A DNA stretch of 10,658 nt from Bacteroidales bacterium UBA1711 (GTDB taxonomy: Bacteria; Bacteroidota; Bacteroidia; Bacteroidales; P3): positions 1-10,658 of the forward strand of contig DCJB01000027.1 in NCBI GenBank assembly GCA_002317325.1, written 5' to 3'. The notes under the pieces are model-generated. The model was given only the letters and a program-made list of their open reading frames with translations, was not told the DNA's origin and searched no databases. Numbering within the stretch: the stretch's first letter is position 1; each line of letters opens with the position of its first letter. This document shows positions 1 through 6,447 of the stretch, one piece after another. The position numbers were made by a program, and so were the translations under genes.

Positions 1-600
1 CAGGTGCCCGACTGGATTGGCACTTTCGTCAACCAGCACGGCTACACCATCACCCAAAAAGGCGCCGTCCTCCTGTCCGAAAGCCTCGGCAACGACCTCG
101 GAAAAATCGCCAACGAGCTCTCCAAAGTCTTTATCTCGCTTCCCAACGCCTCGCCCGACCACCCCGAGGCCGGCCCCGTCATCGACGAAAACGTCATCGA
201 CCGCAACATTGGCATCAGCAAGGACTACAACGTCTTCGAGCTCCAGGCCGCCATCGGCCGCCGCGACCCGGTGAAGTGCAACCGCATTGTCAACCACTTC
301 GCCGCCAACCCCAAAGACAACCCCATCCAGCTGGTCCTGCCCAACCTCTACGCCTACTTCGTCAAGATTATGCTCTACCACCAGCTCGAGGACAAGACCC
401 AGGCCGCCTCGGTCCTCAAGGTGAACCCCTACTTCGTGAAAGACTACGCCGCCGCCGCCGCCAACTACTCCCTCCCCAAACTCGCCTCCTGCATCGGCTA
501 CCTCAACGATGCCGACCTCCGCAGCAAAGGCATCCGCAACGCCGGCACCGTCCCCGACTCTGAACTGCTCAAAGAGCTAATTTTCAAAATTATACACTGA
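1..600 (+). CDS. holA: DNA polymerase III subunit delta, C-terminal part (5' end outside window)
   Basis: This is the C-terminal ~199 codons of the clamp-loader delta subunit, which opens the beta sliding clamp in the DnaX complex. The frame is open from base 1, so the upstream part lies outside the window and the GTG at position 4 is only an internal Val codon. The visible part fits the helical middle and C-terminal collar domains of Bacteroidota HolA: an early stretch resembling 'LLSESLGNDLGKIANEL', then 'RNIGISKDYNVFELQAAIGRRD', which is the usual HolA junction ('ig.skeyNvFeL..Ai..rd'), then a collar-like helical repeat ending in 'ELLKELIFKIIH'. The gene is GC-rich with C-ending codons, like the receptor gene downstream. 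It is followed by a heptamer-repeat element, not by a recognisable terminator. The family call is from recognition of conserved segments and is quite secure. Confidence 0.9.
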   Translation, partial: QVPDWIGTFVNQHGYTITQKGAVLLSESLGNDLGKIANELSKVFISLPNASPDHPEAGPVIDENVIDRNIGISKDYNVFELQAAIGRRDPVKCNRIVNHFAANPKDNPIQLVLPNLYAYFVKIMLYHQLEDKTQAASVLKVNPYFVKDYAAAAANYSLPKLASCIGYLNDADLRSKGIRNAGTVPDSELLKELIFKIIH

Positions 601-603
601 AGG

Positions 604-694
604 GAGTTGAGAATTTAGAATATAGATTTTAGATTTATCTGTTCACCCCCATTTGTCCGTTCACTGTTCACAATTCACCATTCACTGTCCACAA
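604..694 (+). repeat. Composite heptamer repeat element A, upstream of the AAA ATPase gene
   Basis: Two in-register 7-bp arrays are seen. Positions 604-638 hold five degenerate GAATTTA-type units (GAGTTGA, GAATTTA, GAATATA, GATTTTA, GATTTAT). A linker with CCCCCATTTGTCC follows. Positions 660-694 hold five TTCACNN-type units (TTCACTG, TTCACAA, TTCACCA, TTCACTG, TCCACAA). The array ends one base before the ATG at 696. The layout and linker closely resemble element B at 4957-5160. No Shine-Dalgarno and no TAnnTTTG promoter box is visible between holA and the ATPase, so the pair may be read through from holA, or the element itself may matter for expression. The function is unknown. Confidence 0.85.
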
Positions 695-695
695 A

Positions 696-1883
696 ATGCT
701 CCGCCTAATCATCCATAACGTGGGACCTATACTGGATGCCGACATAAGGTTGAAGAAGGTAAACGTCTTCATCGGCCCTCAAAGCAGTGGTAAAAGCACC
801 ATCGCCAAGATTATCAGTTTCTGCTCTTGGTTAGAGAAAAACAAGCACGAGCTCGAAGAGTCGTATCTCTTTGCCCGCAGCGTGATGGACAGAATGGTCA
901 GCTATCATCGGATGGAGGGCTACCTGCAAGACGACTCGCGCATATTCTATCAGGGCGACAACATCGCCTTTGCATACAACTGGGACGAGAATGATACCAT
1001 TCCCCTTGAATTTGATTTGAACTCCTGCAATCCCTCGGGTTTTGTGAAGAAGGAGGTGTTCTTCTTTAAGACCGAGCGGCTGACAAATCCCAAAGTGCTG
1101 TACATCCCGGCGGAGAGAAATTTCGTCTCGGTGGTGCCCAACCTGCAAAAATATGACGACTCGAAGGACAGCCTTCAGAACTTCATAGTGGATTGGTTCG
1201 AGGCGAAGCGCTCATACCGAAAGGATGTTGTCCTGGACCTGATAGACCTCGGAATGAAGTACTACTTCGAGAACGGCGAGGACTTCATACAGATGGAGGA
1301 CGGTAAGTCTATCAGGCTGAGAAATGCCTCAAGCGGTCTGCAGTCGGTCACCCCGTTGCTGGTCGTTGCCGACTATTTGACCAAGGGGTTGTACGAGAAA
1401 GAGAGACCTTTCTCGGTGGAGGAACAGGATGTGCTGAATCGGCTGCTGCATAACTTGGCGGTAAAGTCGCAGCCGGCGGCCGAGTCCGCAGACCAGATAA
1501 GGCGGCTGCAAGGATTCCTACAGGGAAAGGTCTATTCGCATACGCAATTCGTGATAGAGGAACCTGAGCAGAACCTCTTCCCCGAGGAGCAGTACAAGCT
1601 GATGGAGCATTTGGTCGGCATAATCAACCGAGGCAAGCAGCACCGGCTGACTATCTCGACGCACAGTCCCTACATCATCAATTTCTTGAATGTGCTGCTC
1701 AGGCGACCGGCTGACACCGCTTCCTATCTCAGCAGCGAGAGTCTGAATGTCTTTCTCGTGTCGGGCGGACGCCTGACCGATATGATGATGCACAACCGAG
1801 AGAGGACCAAGTGGGCCGTTGACACATCAGTTCTGAATGCCGCGATGGATAACATTGCGGAAGAGTTTGAGGGGCTGGTATGA
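696..1883 (+). CDS. AAA ATPase, OLD/ABC-like (AAA_15/AAA_21 type), first gene of a two-gene module
   Basis: A 395-aa P-loop ATPase with the full set of ABC/SMC-like motifs: Walker A GPQSSGKST at residues 27-35 (Lys33), an ABC-signature-like ASSGLQS at 211-217, Walker B FVIEEPEQNLFP at 285-296 with Glu288/Glu289, and a switch/H-loop ISTHSP around His323. The N-terminus 'LIIHNVGPILDADIRLKKVNVFIGPQSSGKST' layout is typical of AAA_15/AAA_21 proteins, which include the ATPase subunits of several phage-defence systems. There is no C-terminal TOPRIM domain, so it is not a full OLD nuclease. No transmembrane segment is seen, so it is presumably cytosolic. Its stop overlaps the start of the next gene by 4 bp (ATGA), implying translational coupling and a joint function. 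The base composition is more balanced than holA and the receptor gene (31 G/C in 1021-1080). The ATPase call is firm; a defence role is inference. Confidence 0.9.
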   Translation: MLRLIIHNVGPILDADIRLKKVNVFIGPQSSGKSTIAKIISFCSWLEKNKHELEESYLFARSVMDRMVSYHRMEGYLQDDSRIFYQGDNIAFAYNWDENDTIPLEFDLNSCNPSGFVKKEVFFFKTERLTNPKVLYIPAERNFVSVVPNLQKYDDSKDSLQNFIVDWFEAKRSYRKDVVLDLIDLGMKYYFENGEDFIQMEDGKSIRLRNASSGLQSVTPLLVVADYLTKGLYEKERPFSVEEQDVLNRLLHNLAVKSQPAAESADQIRRLQGFLQGKVYSHTQFVIEEPEQNLFPEEQYKLMEHLVGIINRGKQHRLTISTHSPYIINFLNVLLRRPADTASYLSSESLNVFLVSGGRLTDMMMHNRERTKWAVDTSVLNAAMDNIAEEFEGLV

Positions 1884-2542
1884 TGAAAGAATTGTTGGAG
1901 ACCTATTTCGGCGAGCATTACCATTCGCCCAAAAAGGCGAGTGCTTCAAGTGACTTGGTGAGGGGCGGGAAGTCTTTCGCAGACGAGAAAGCCTGTTTCG
2001 ATTGCAAGCGTTGCACCCCGGATGCGGAGAGCACTTGCGACAAGGTAGTGTTCGTCTGCGACACGGGCGAGAGTGAAGTGGAAGCGGTAGCCCTCGAGGA
2101 CTTTCTGAATAACTACAACAACCTGAAGTCCATCCCGTCGCGCGAGAAATGCGACCTGCTGCTTGTGGGTGATGAGAAGATAGTGTTCTGCGAAATGACT
2201 TGTAGCAAGGCCGAGCGTATAGCGCCATTCAAAGGAGAAGACGGAGAACAAAAAATTGGGAAGCGGAATTATGCAAGGAAACAGTTAGGAAACTCAATAA
2301 AGTTGTTGGTTGACGTCGAAGAAATAGGGAAAGAGATTCTTGCGAAGAAAGACAGAATAGCGCTGTTCGCATACCGAGAAAAACCCGAAACAAAAAAAGA
2401 TGAACTTGACACATTGGTAATGACTCAGATGAAGGGTCTTAACATTGTTGGAGACAAAGTCTCGTCGGAGACCATGTATTCGGATATGGAAAATGGATTC
2501 CAGTTTGCCGAGATTAAATACCCCAACGTTTACAGATGGTAA
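1880..2542 (+). CDS. Hypothetical cysteine-rich partner protein of the AAA ATPase; possible degenerate PD-(D/E)XK fold
   Basis: A 220-aa protein I do not recognise. ATG 1880 overlaps the ATPase stop (ATGA); the ATG at 1883 is an alternative start one codon later. Two traits stand out. First, there is a cysteine cluster, C39-x2-C42-x2-C45-x7-C53-x6-C60, suggesting a metal or Fe-S site. Second, residues 91-107 read CDLLLVGDEKIVFCEMT, a hydrophobic strand with Asp92, a turn, then a strand with Glu105-x-Thr107, followed by a helix with Gln136 (KQLGNSIKLL). This resembles the D...ExK...Q order of PD-(D/E)XK nucleases, with Thr in place of the catalytic Lys (Lys110 is nearby). No signal peptide or TM segment is seen. 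The second half is markedly AT-richer than the neighbours (22 G/C in 2281-2340, against 40 in 3661-3720), which fits horizontal acquisition. Tight coupling suggests an effector or regulator for the ATPase. The gene is real; its function is unproven. Confidence 0.8.
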   Translation: MMKELLETYFGEHYHSPKKASASSDLVRGGKSFADEKACFDCKRCTPDAESTCDKVVFVCDTGESEVEAVALEDFLNNYNNLKSIPSREKCDLLLVGDEKIVFCEMTCSKAERIAPFKGEDGEQKIGKRNYARKQLGNSIKLLVDVEEIGKEILAKKDRIALFAYREKPETKKDELDTLVMTQMKGLNIVGDKVSSETMYSDMENGFQFAEIKYPNVYRW

Positions 2543-2554
2543 AAGCCCCGTCCC

Positions 2555-2603
2555 TTCACAATTCACTAATCACAATTCACTAATCGCAATTCACTGTTCA
2601 CTG
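2555..2603 (+). repeat. Heptamer repeat element C, upstream of the TonB-dependent receptor
   Basis: Seven 7-bp units lie in perfect register: TTCACAA, TTCACTA, ATCACAA, TTCACTA, ATCGCAA, TTCACTG, TTCACTG. The array ends six bases (AAAACA) before the ATG at 2610. The GAATTNN half seen in elements A and B is missing here. Units two to five also form a 14-bp pair (TTCACTAATCACAA / TTCACTAATCGCAA). With element A it brackets the ATPase/partner module in direct orientation. No promoter box or terminator is seen in this 67-bp gap. Confidence 0.85.
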
Positions 2604-2609
2604 AAAACA

Positions 2610-4946
2610 ATGCCATTCATTCAAGTTTCGGGCCGGCGGCTCTTTTGTCTCGTCGTGTTTGTGGTAGTATTGCTGCCGCTGCGGGGGCAGACCATCAAAG
2701 GCGTGGTCACCGACGAGCGGCAGGGTGAGGCGATACCCTTCGCCAATGTGGTGCTTGACGGCACCCGCTTCGGCGTGGCCACCGACCTCAACGGCTTCTT
2801 CCTCCTCAACCAGATGCCCGCCGGCACCTACACCATCCGCATCCGCTATGTGGGTTACGAGGAATACACCAAGCAGATAACCGTCGAGAAAGGCAAGACC
2901 ACGGTGCACAACATCGCCCTCAAGCCCGCCTCCACCACCCTCAACACCGTGGTGGTGAAGGACAACCGAGTGGAGGAACGCAAGGTGCAGACCCACGTCT
3001 CCGTGGAGAAAATCACCGCCACACAGATACAGCAGATGCCCTCCATCGGCGGTCAGGCCGACTTGGCCCAATACCTCCAGGTGCTGCCCGGCATCAACTC
3101 CACCGGCGACCAGGGGGGTCAGCTCTACATCCGCGGCGGCTCCATGATTCAGAACCTCTGCCTCCTCGACGGCATGATTATCTACAATCCCTTCCACTCC
3201 ATAGGCCTGTACTCCGTCTTCGAGACCGACCTCATTCAGAACGCCGATGTCTATAGCGGCGGCTTCGGCGCGCAGTACGGCGGCCGCCTGTCGTCGGTCA
3301 TGGACATCACCACCCGCGACGGCAACAAGAAGCGCCACAGCGGCAAGATAGCCCTCAACACCTTCGGCGCGAACCTGATGGCCGAAGGCCCGCTGAAGAA
3401 AGGCCGCGACGGCAGCCCCACCTCCGTCACCTATCTCCTCTCGGCCAAAAACTCCTATCTCTCCCGCTCCTCCACCCTGCTGTACAAGGGCGTGGAGGGC
3501 GGCCTCCCCTTCGACTACCTCGACCTCTACGGCAAACTCTGCATCAACTCCGGCTCGGGCAGCAAGGTCAACTTCTTCGGCTTCCGCTTCGACGACAGCG
3601 TCTCCCACTACCGCGGCCTCTCCGACTATCACTGGAAGAACTGGGGCGCGGGCTGCAATTTCACCCTCGTCACCGGCCTCAGCTCCGTGGCCGAAGGCCA
3701 TGTGGCCTACTCCGACTACCGCATCAACCTCGACGACGCCTCCGGCCTCGAAAAATACAGCCGCATCAACGGCTTCAACATGGGGTTCGACCTCACCACC
3801 TATTTCGGCGCCAACCGACTCAAATACGGCGTGGCCATGGAAGGCTACGCCACCGACTACCAGTTCTACAACTCCTACGGGGTCCACTCACAGCAGGAGG
3901 AACACACCAACAACCTCGGCGCCTACGCCGCCTACAAGATTCAGGCCGGCAAATGGCTCATCGACCCCGGCGTGCGGCTGATGTACTACATCTCGCTCGG
4001 CACCCCCAGCCTCGAACCCCGCATCCAGGCCAAGTTCAACTGCTCCGACCGCTTCCGCCTCAAACTCGCCGGCGGCCGCTACAGCCAAATCTTCCTTGAC
4101 GCACGCTCCGACAACGACATCGTCAACCTCTTCAACGGTTTCCTCACCGGCAGCGGCGCCCTCTACAAACCCTCCACCTTCAAAGGCTCCCCAGTGAACA
4201 ACTGTGTCCAGAAAGCGTGGCACGCCATCGCCGGCGCCGAGTTCGACCTCTCCCGCCACCTCACTCTCAACGCCGAAGCCTATTTCAAGTACTTCAACCA
4301 GCTGCTCAACAGCAACCGCAACAAGATGTTTGACAGCTCCGACCCCGCCTATCAGGCCGGCGGCCCCTACGAGAAACCCGAATATCTGCTCACCGACTTC
4401 ATCATCGAGCAGGGCAAGGCCTACGGCGCCGACTTCAGCCTCTGCTACGACATCGACTGGCTCTATCTGTGGGCCACCTACTCCCTCGGCTGGGTCACCC
4501 GCACCGACGAACTGTCCACCTACACCCCCCACTACGACCGCCGACACACAATCAACATCCTCGCCACCGTCCGCCTCGGCCAAGCCCACCAGTGGGAGTT
4601 CAGCGGCCGCTGGAGCTTCGGCAGCGGCTACCCCTACACCCAGACCCAGGGAATGTACGAAAACCTCACCTTCGCCGGCGGCATCCTCACCGACTACACC
4701 ACCGTCAACGGCGACTATGGCGTGGCTTACGCCGAACTCTACGGCGGACGGCTGCCCAACTACCACCGCTTAGATCTCAGCCTCAAACGCAAATTCTCCT
4801 TAGGCAAACGCTCGCTCCTCGAACTCAACCTCGGAGCCACCAACGTCTATAACCGTAACAACATCTTCTACTTCGACCGCCTCACCTTCAAGCGTGTCGA
4901 TCAGCTCCCCATCCTCGTCTCCGGCGGCCTCACCCTCAAATGGTAA
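2610..4946 (+). CDS. TonB-dependent outer-membrane receptor with carboxypeptidase-regulatory-like N-domain
   Basis: A 778-aa outer-membrane active-uptake receptor. I chose ATG 2610 because it gives a signal peptide (residues 1-~26, basic SGRR then LFCLVVFVVVLLPL). The open frame further upstream runs through the heptamer array and overlaps the previous gene. Residues ~28-105 are a CarboxypepD_reg-like domain (GVVTDERQGEAIPFANVVL ... DLNGFFLL ... YVGYEEYTKQI). Residues ~125-240 are the plug (LAQYLQVLPGINS, QLYIRGG, LLDGMIIYNP, VYSGGFGAQYGGRLSSVMDI). The rest is a beta-barrel with alternating aromatic strands ending in LKW at the C-terminus, as expected for insertion by the Bam machinery. At this length it is a short receptor, and no SusD-like partner follows, so it is not a typical glycan Sus pair. 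The substrate cannot be read from the sequence. The gene is GC-rich with C-ending codons. Confidence 0.93.
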   Translation: MPFIQVSGRRLFCLVVFVVVLLPLRGQTIKGVVTDERQGEAIPFANVVLDGTRFGVATDLNGFFLLNQMPAGTYTIRIRYVGYEEYTKQITVEKGKTTVHNIALKPASTTLNTVVVKDNRVEERKVQTHVSVEKITATQIQQMPSIGGQADLAQYLQVLPGINSTGDQGGQLYIRGGSMIQNLCLLDGMIIYNPFHSIGLYSVFETDLIQNADVYSGGFGAQYGGRLSSVMDITTRDGNKKRHSGKIALNTFGANLMAEGPLKKGRDGSPTSVTYLLSAKNSYLSRSSTLLYKGVEGGLPFDYLDLYGKLCINSGSGSKVNFFGFRFDDSVSHYRGLSDYHWKNWGAGCNFTLVTGLSSVAEGHVAYSDYRINLDDASGLEKYSRINGFNMGFDLTTYFGANRLKYGVAMEGYATDYQFYNSYGVHSQQEEHTNNLGAYAAYKIQAGKWLIDPGVRLMYYISLGTPSLEPRIQAKFNCSDRFRLKLAGGRYSQIFLDARSDNDIVNLFNGFLTGSGALYKPSTFKGSPVNNCVQKAWHAIAGAEFDLSRHLTLNAEAYFKYFNQLLNSNRNKMFDSSDPAYQAGGPYEKPEYLLTDFIIEQGKAYGADFSLCYDIDWLYLWATYSLGWVTRTDELSTYTPHYDRRHTINILATVRLGQAHQWEFSGRWSFGSGYPYTQTQGMYENLTFAGGILTDYTTVNGDYGVAYAELYGGRLPNYHRLDLSLKRKFSLGKRSLLELNLGATNVYNRNNIFYFDRLTFKRVDQLPILVSGGLTLKW

Positions 4947-4956
4947 ACCGCAAATG

Positions 4957-5160
4957 GAATTAAGAATTAAGAATTTAGAATTTAGAATTAACTGTCTCCC
5001 CATTTTTCAATTCACAATTCACCGTTCACCGTTCACCGTTCACCGTTCACTGTTCACAATTCACAATTCACTTCACTGTCCCCCCGTTCACTGTTCACCG
5101 TTCACTGTTCACAATTCACAATTCACTTCACTGTCCCCCCGTTCACTGTTCACCGTTCAC
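4957..5160 (+). repeat. Composite heptamer repeat element B, upstream of the NlpC/P60 gene
   Basis: The largest of three related elements. Positions 4957-4991 hold five GAATTAA/GAATTTA heptamers in register. The linker 4992-5010 (CTGTCTCCCCATTTTTCAA) resembles the linker of element A. Positions 5011-5160 are almost wholly TTCACNN heptamers, with NN limited to AA, CG or TG, interrupted by a 5-bp TTCAC and by TCCCCCCG. The array ends one base before the ATG at 5162. No Shine-Dalgarno, promoter box or terminator is visible in the 215-bp gap between the receptor stop and the peptidase start. The GAATT core of the first part is partly complementary to the AATTC in TTCACAATTCAC of the second part, so weak snap-back pairing is conceivable. 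Confidence 0.9.
5043..5152 (+). repeat. Perfect 55-bp tandem duplication inside element B
   Basis: Positions 5043-5097 and 5098-5152 are identical base for base. Each copy begins CCGTTCACTG, includes TTCACTTCACTGTCCCCCCG, and ends GTTCACTGTTCA. A partial third copy (CCGTTCAC, 5153-5160) runs up to the start codon. The unit is seven heptamers plus a 6-bp remainder. Confidence 0.95.
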
Positions 5161-5161
5161 T

Positions 5162-5782
5162 ATGAACTATTTCTGTCCCCTTCGGGCGGTGCCTATGCGT
5201 GCCGAACCCTCCCACCGCTCCGAAATGGTCAACCAGTTGCTGAGGGGCGACACCCTCGACGTACTCGAAGAGGTCGAAGGCTGGAGCCGCATCCGCTGCC
5301 ACTTCGACGGCTATGAGGGCTGGGTGGACTCCCGCCAGATTCAGCCGCTCCCCGAGTCCGCCCTCCCCGCCGAAGTGAGGGAGGCCGCCGCCGCCACAGA
5401 GCAGTCGCCCTGTGCCGTGGCCCTGGCCGACTATTTGGGATCGCCCTACCTGTGGGGGGGGCGCACCCCTTGGGGTATCGACTGCTCGGGACTCACGCAG
5501 GTCTGCTTCAAGGCCTGCGGCATAGCCCTGCCCCGCGACGCGGCCCAGCAGGTACTGGTGGGCCAATCCGTCCAAGGCGTGGGACAGGTCCGCCGGGACG
5601 ACCTCTGCTTCTTCCAAAACGACCTCGGGCGGGTGGTCCACGTGGGCATCTGTCTCGGCAATGGGCAGGTCATCCACTCCTCGGGGCAGGTCCGTATCGA
5701 CCGGCTGACCCCCGAAGGGATAGTCTGCGACTCCGACGGGCGGCTCACCCACCGCCTCCACTCCATCCGCCGGCTGCGGTAG
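5162..5782 (+). CDS. SH3b-NlpC/P60 family cell-wall peptidase (YkfC-like)
   Basis: A 206-aa two-domain cysteine peptidase. Residues ~1-62 form a bacterial SH3b domain (MRAEPSHRSEMVNQLLRGD ... GWSRIRCHFDGYEGWVDSRQI). Residues ~84-185 form an NlpC/P60 domain with catalytic Cys108 in GIDCSG, His160 in VVHVGI, and a third polar residue at His172 in IHSSG. The YLWGGRTPWGIDCSGLTQ block is highly characteristic. Relatives such as YkfC cleave gamma-D-Glu-diamino-acid bonds in muropeptides. No signal peptide is seen: the ATG follows the repeat array directly and the protein starts in the SH3b domain. That suggests a cytoplasmic role in peptidoglycan-peptide recycling rather than wall hydrolysis, although export by another route cannot be excluded. 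It is convergent with the DUF4294-like gene. The family call is very secure; the exact substrate is inferred. Confidence 0.92.
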   Translation: MNYFCPLRAVPMRAEPSHRSEMVNQLLRGDTLDVLEEVEGWSRIRCHFDGYEGWVDSRQIQPLPESALPAEVREAAAATEQSPCAVALADYLGSPYLWGGRTPWGIDCSGLTQVCFKACGIALPRDAAQQVLVGQSVQGVGQVRRDDLCFFQNDLGRVVHVGICLGNGQVIHSSGQVRIDRLTPEGIVCDSDGRLTHRLHSIRRLR

Positions 5783-5811
5783 GTCTCCATTCCTTCTGAT
5801 TGTCTCTCTCG

Positions 5812-5840
5812 TCGCCCTTCGGCGAGGTGTGCCGCGCACC
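5812..5840. terminator. Two small adjacent hairpins at a convergent gene junction (weak terminator candidate)
   Basis: TCGCC-CTTC-GGCGA (5812-5825, 5-bp perfect stem) is followed at once by GGTGTG-CCG-CGCACC (5826-5840, 6-bp stem with one G-T pair). They lie between the convergent NlpC/P60 and DUF4294-like genes, where transcription from both strands should end. There is no T-tract on either side, so the call is tentative. Confidence 0.25.
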
Positions 5841-5853
5841 ATCCTTGCGGCCG

Positions 5854-6447
5854 CTACAGCCGCCCGTGTTCGACGGAGATAATAATCCGCTCCATCAAGT
5901 CGTCGTCCTTGTTGTGCTGGGGGTCGTAGCCGGCCTTCAGGTTGTACCCGAACAGGCGGGCGAAAGTTTGGTAGAAGCCGGCGCGCAGCTTCCCCCGCAG
6001 CTCGTTCACCAAGGCGTAGGAGGTGCGCCCCGTCTCGCGGTCGATCAGTTTGAGCAGCACGCGCCCTTGCGAGAAGGTGCACTCCTTCAACTCGTCGCTG
6101 AAGTCGGCCAGCAGGTCCTTCTCGGCCTGTTTGATGAGGGCTTTCCGCTCGCGCGGGGGCAGCCCCTCCACCCGGCGTTCCAGTTCCTCCAACCGCCGCC
6201 GCCCCACCTTGGCGTAAGGCAGCATCTTCTTCACGTTGCGTATGAGTTTCTGGTTCTTGCGAATCTCCTTCTCCGTGAGCAGCGAGCCGGAGGCCGTAAT
6301 GCGCACCTCGCCGAGGCGGTAGTAGGGCAGGGTGTCCCCATCGACAATGATGCCAAAGCGTATCTTGGGGGCTGCCGTCTGCCCGAAGGCGGCGGGCAGG
6401 GCTGCGGCGGCAAGGAGGATCAGCAGGACGAAGCGGCGGTTTTTCAT
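5854..6447 (-). CDS. Secreted DUF4294-like protein
   Basis: A 197-aa Bacteroidota protein of unknown function. I chose the start whose ATG is at 6447-6445 because it gives a clear signal peptide (KNRR, then the hydrophobic run VLLILLAAAALPAA, cleavage near FGQ at residue 23). The longer open frame upstream is Pro/Arg-rich read-through of the G-rich intergenic DNA. The mature N-terminus carries FGIIVDGDTLPYYRLGEV (residues 31-48), the 'vdGDT.P...L.ev.i' signature I associate with DUF4294. The middle (60-125) is highly charged and helical (LIRNVKKML, RRRLEELERRVEGL, KQAEKDLLADFSDELK). The C-terminus has RTSYALVNELRGKLRAGFYQTFARLFGYNLK-type conserved residues. It probably sits in the periplasm or is surface-associated. 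It is divergent from the acyltransferase. No promoter box was found in front of it. Confidence 0.8.
   Translation of the reverse strand: MKNRRFVLLILLAAAALPAAFGQTAAPKIRFGIIVDGDTLPYYRLGEVRITASGSLLTEKEIRKNQKLIRNVKKMLPYAKVGRRRLEELERRVEGLPPRERKALIKQAEKDLLADFSDELKECTFSQGRVLLKLIDRETGRTSYALVNELRGKLRAGFYQTFARLFGYNLKAGYDPQHNKDDDLMERIIISVEHGRL

Noticed and set aside
1880..2542. HNH nuclease (Septu PtuB-like) for the Cys-rich partner
   Set aside because: Cysteine pairs are present but the His/Asn residues of an HNH beta-beta-alpha motif do not follow them.
2445..2609. N-terminal extension of the receptor frame
   Set aside because: It overlaps the previous gene in another frame and then translates the heptamer array. 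The ATG at 2610 gives a proper signal peptide.
2598..4766. Two long open frames (429 and 292 codons) on the minus strand opposite the TonB-dependent receptor
   Set aside because: They are Val/Ala/Glu/Gly-rich mirror images of GC-rich, C-ending codons. The + strand encodes a clear receptor, and there is no promoter or domain on the minus strand.
604..5160. CRISPR array as an explanation for the repeats
   Set aside because: The units are 7 bp and contiguous, with no unique spacers of 30-40 bp and no cas genes nearby.
4894..5316. Open frame through the heptamer array of element B (repeats of FTVH/NSQF-like residues)
   Set aside because: A 7-bp repeat without stops stays open by itself. It has no conserved protein features and runs into the peptidase gene in another frame.
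5150..6082. 310-codon minus-strand frame over the NlpC/P60 gene
   Set aside because: It is Arg/Ala/Gly-rich and lies opposite a clear enzyme, overlapping the end of the DUF4294-like gene in another frame.
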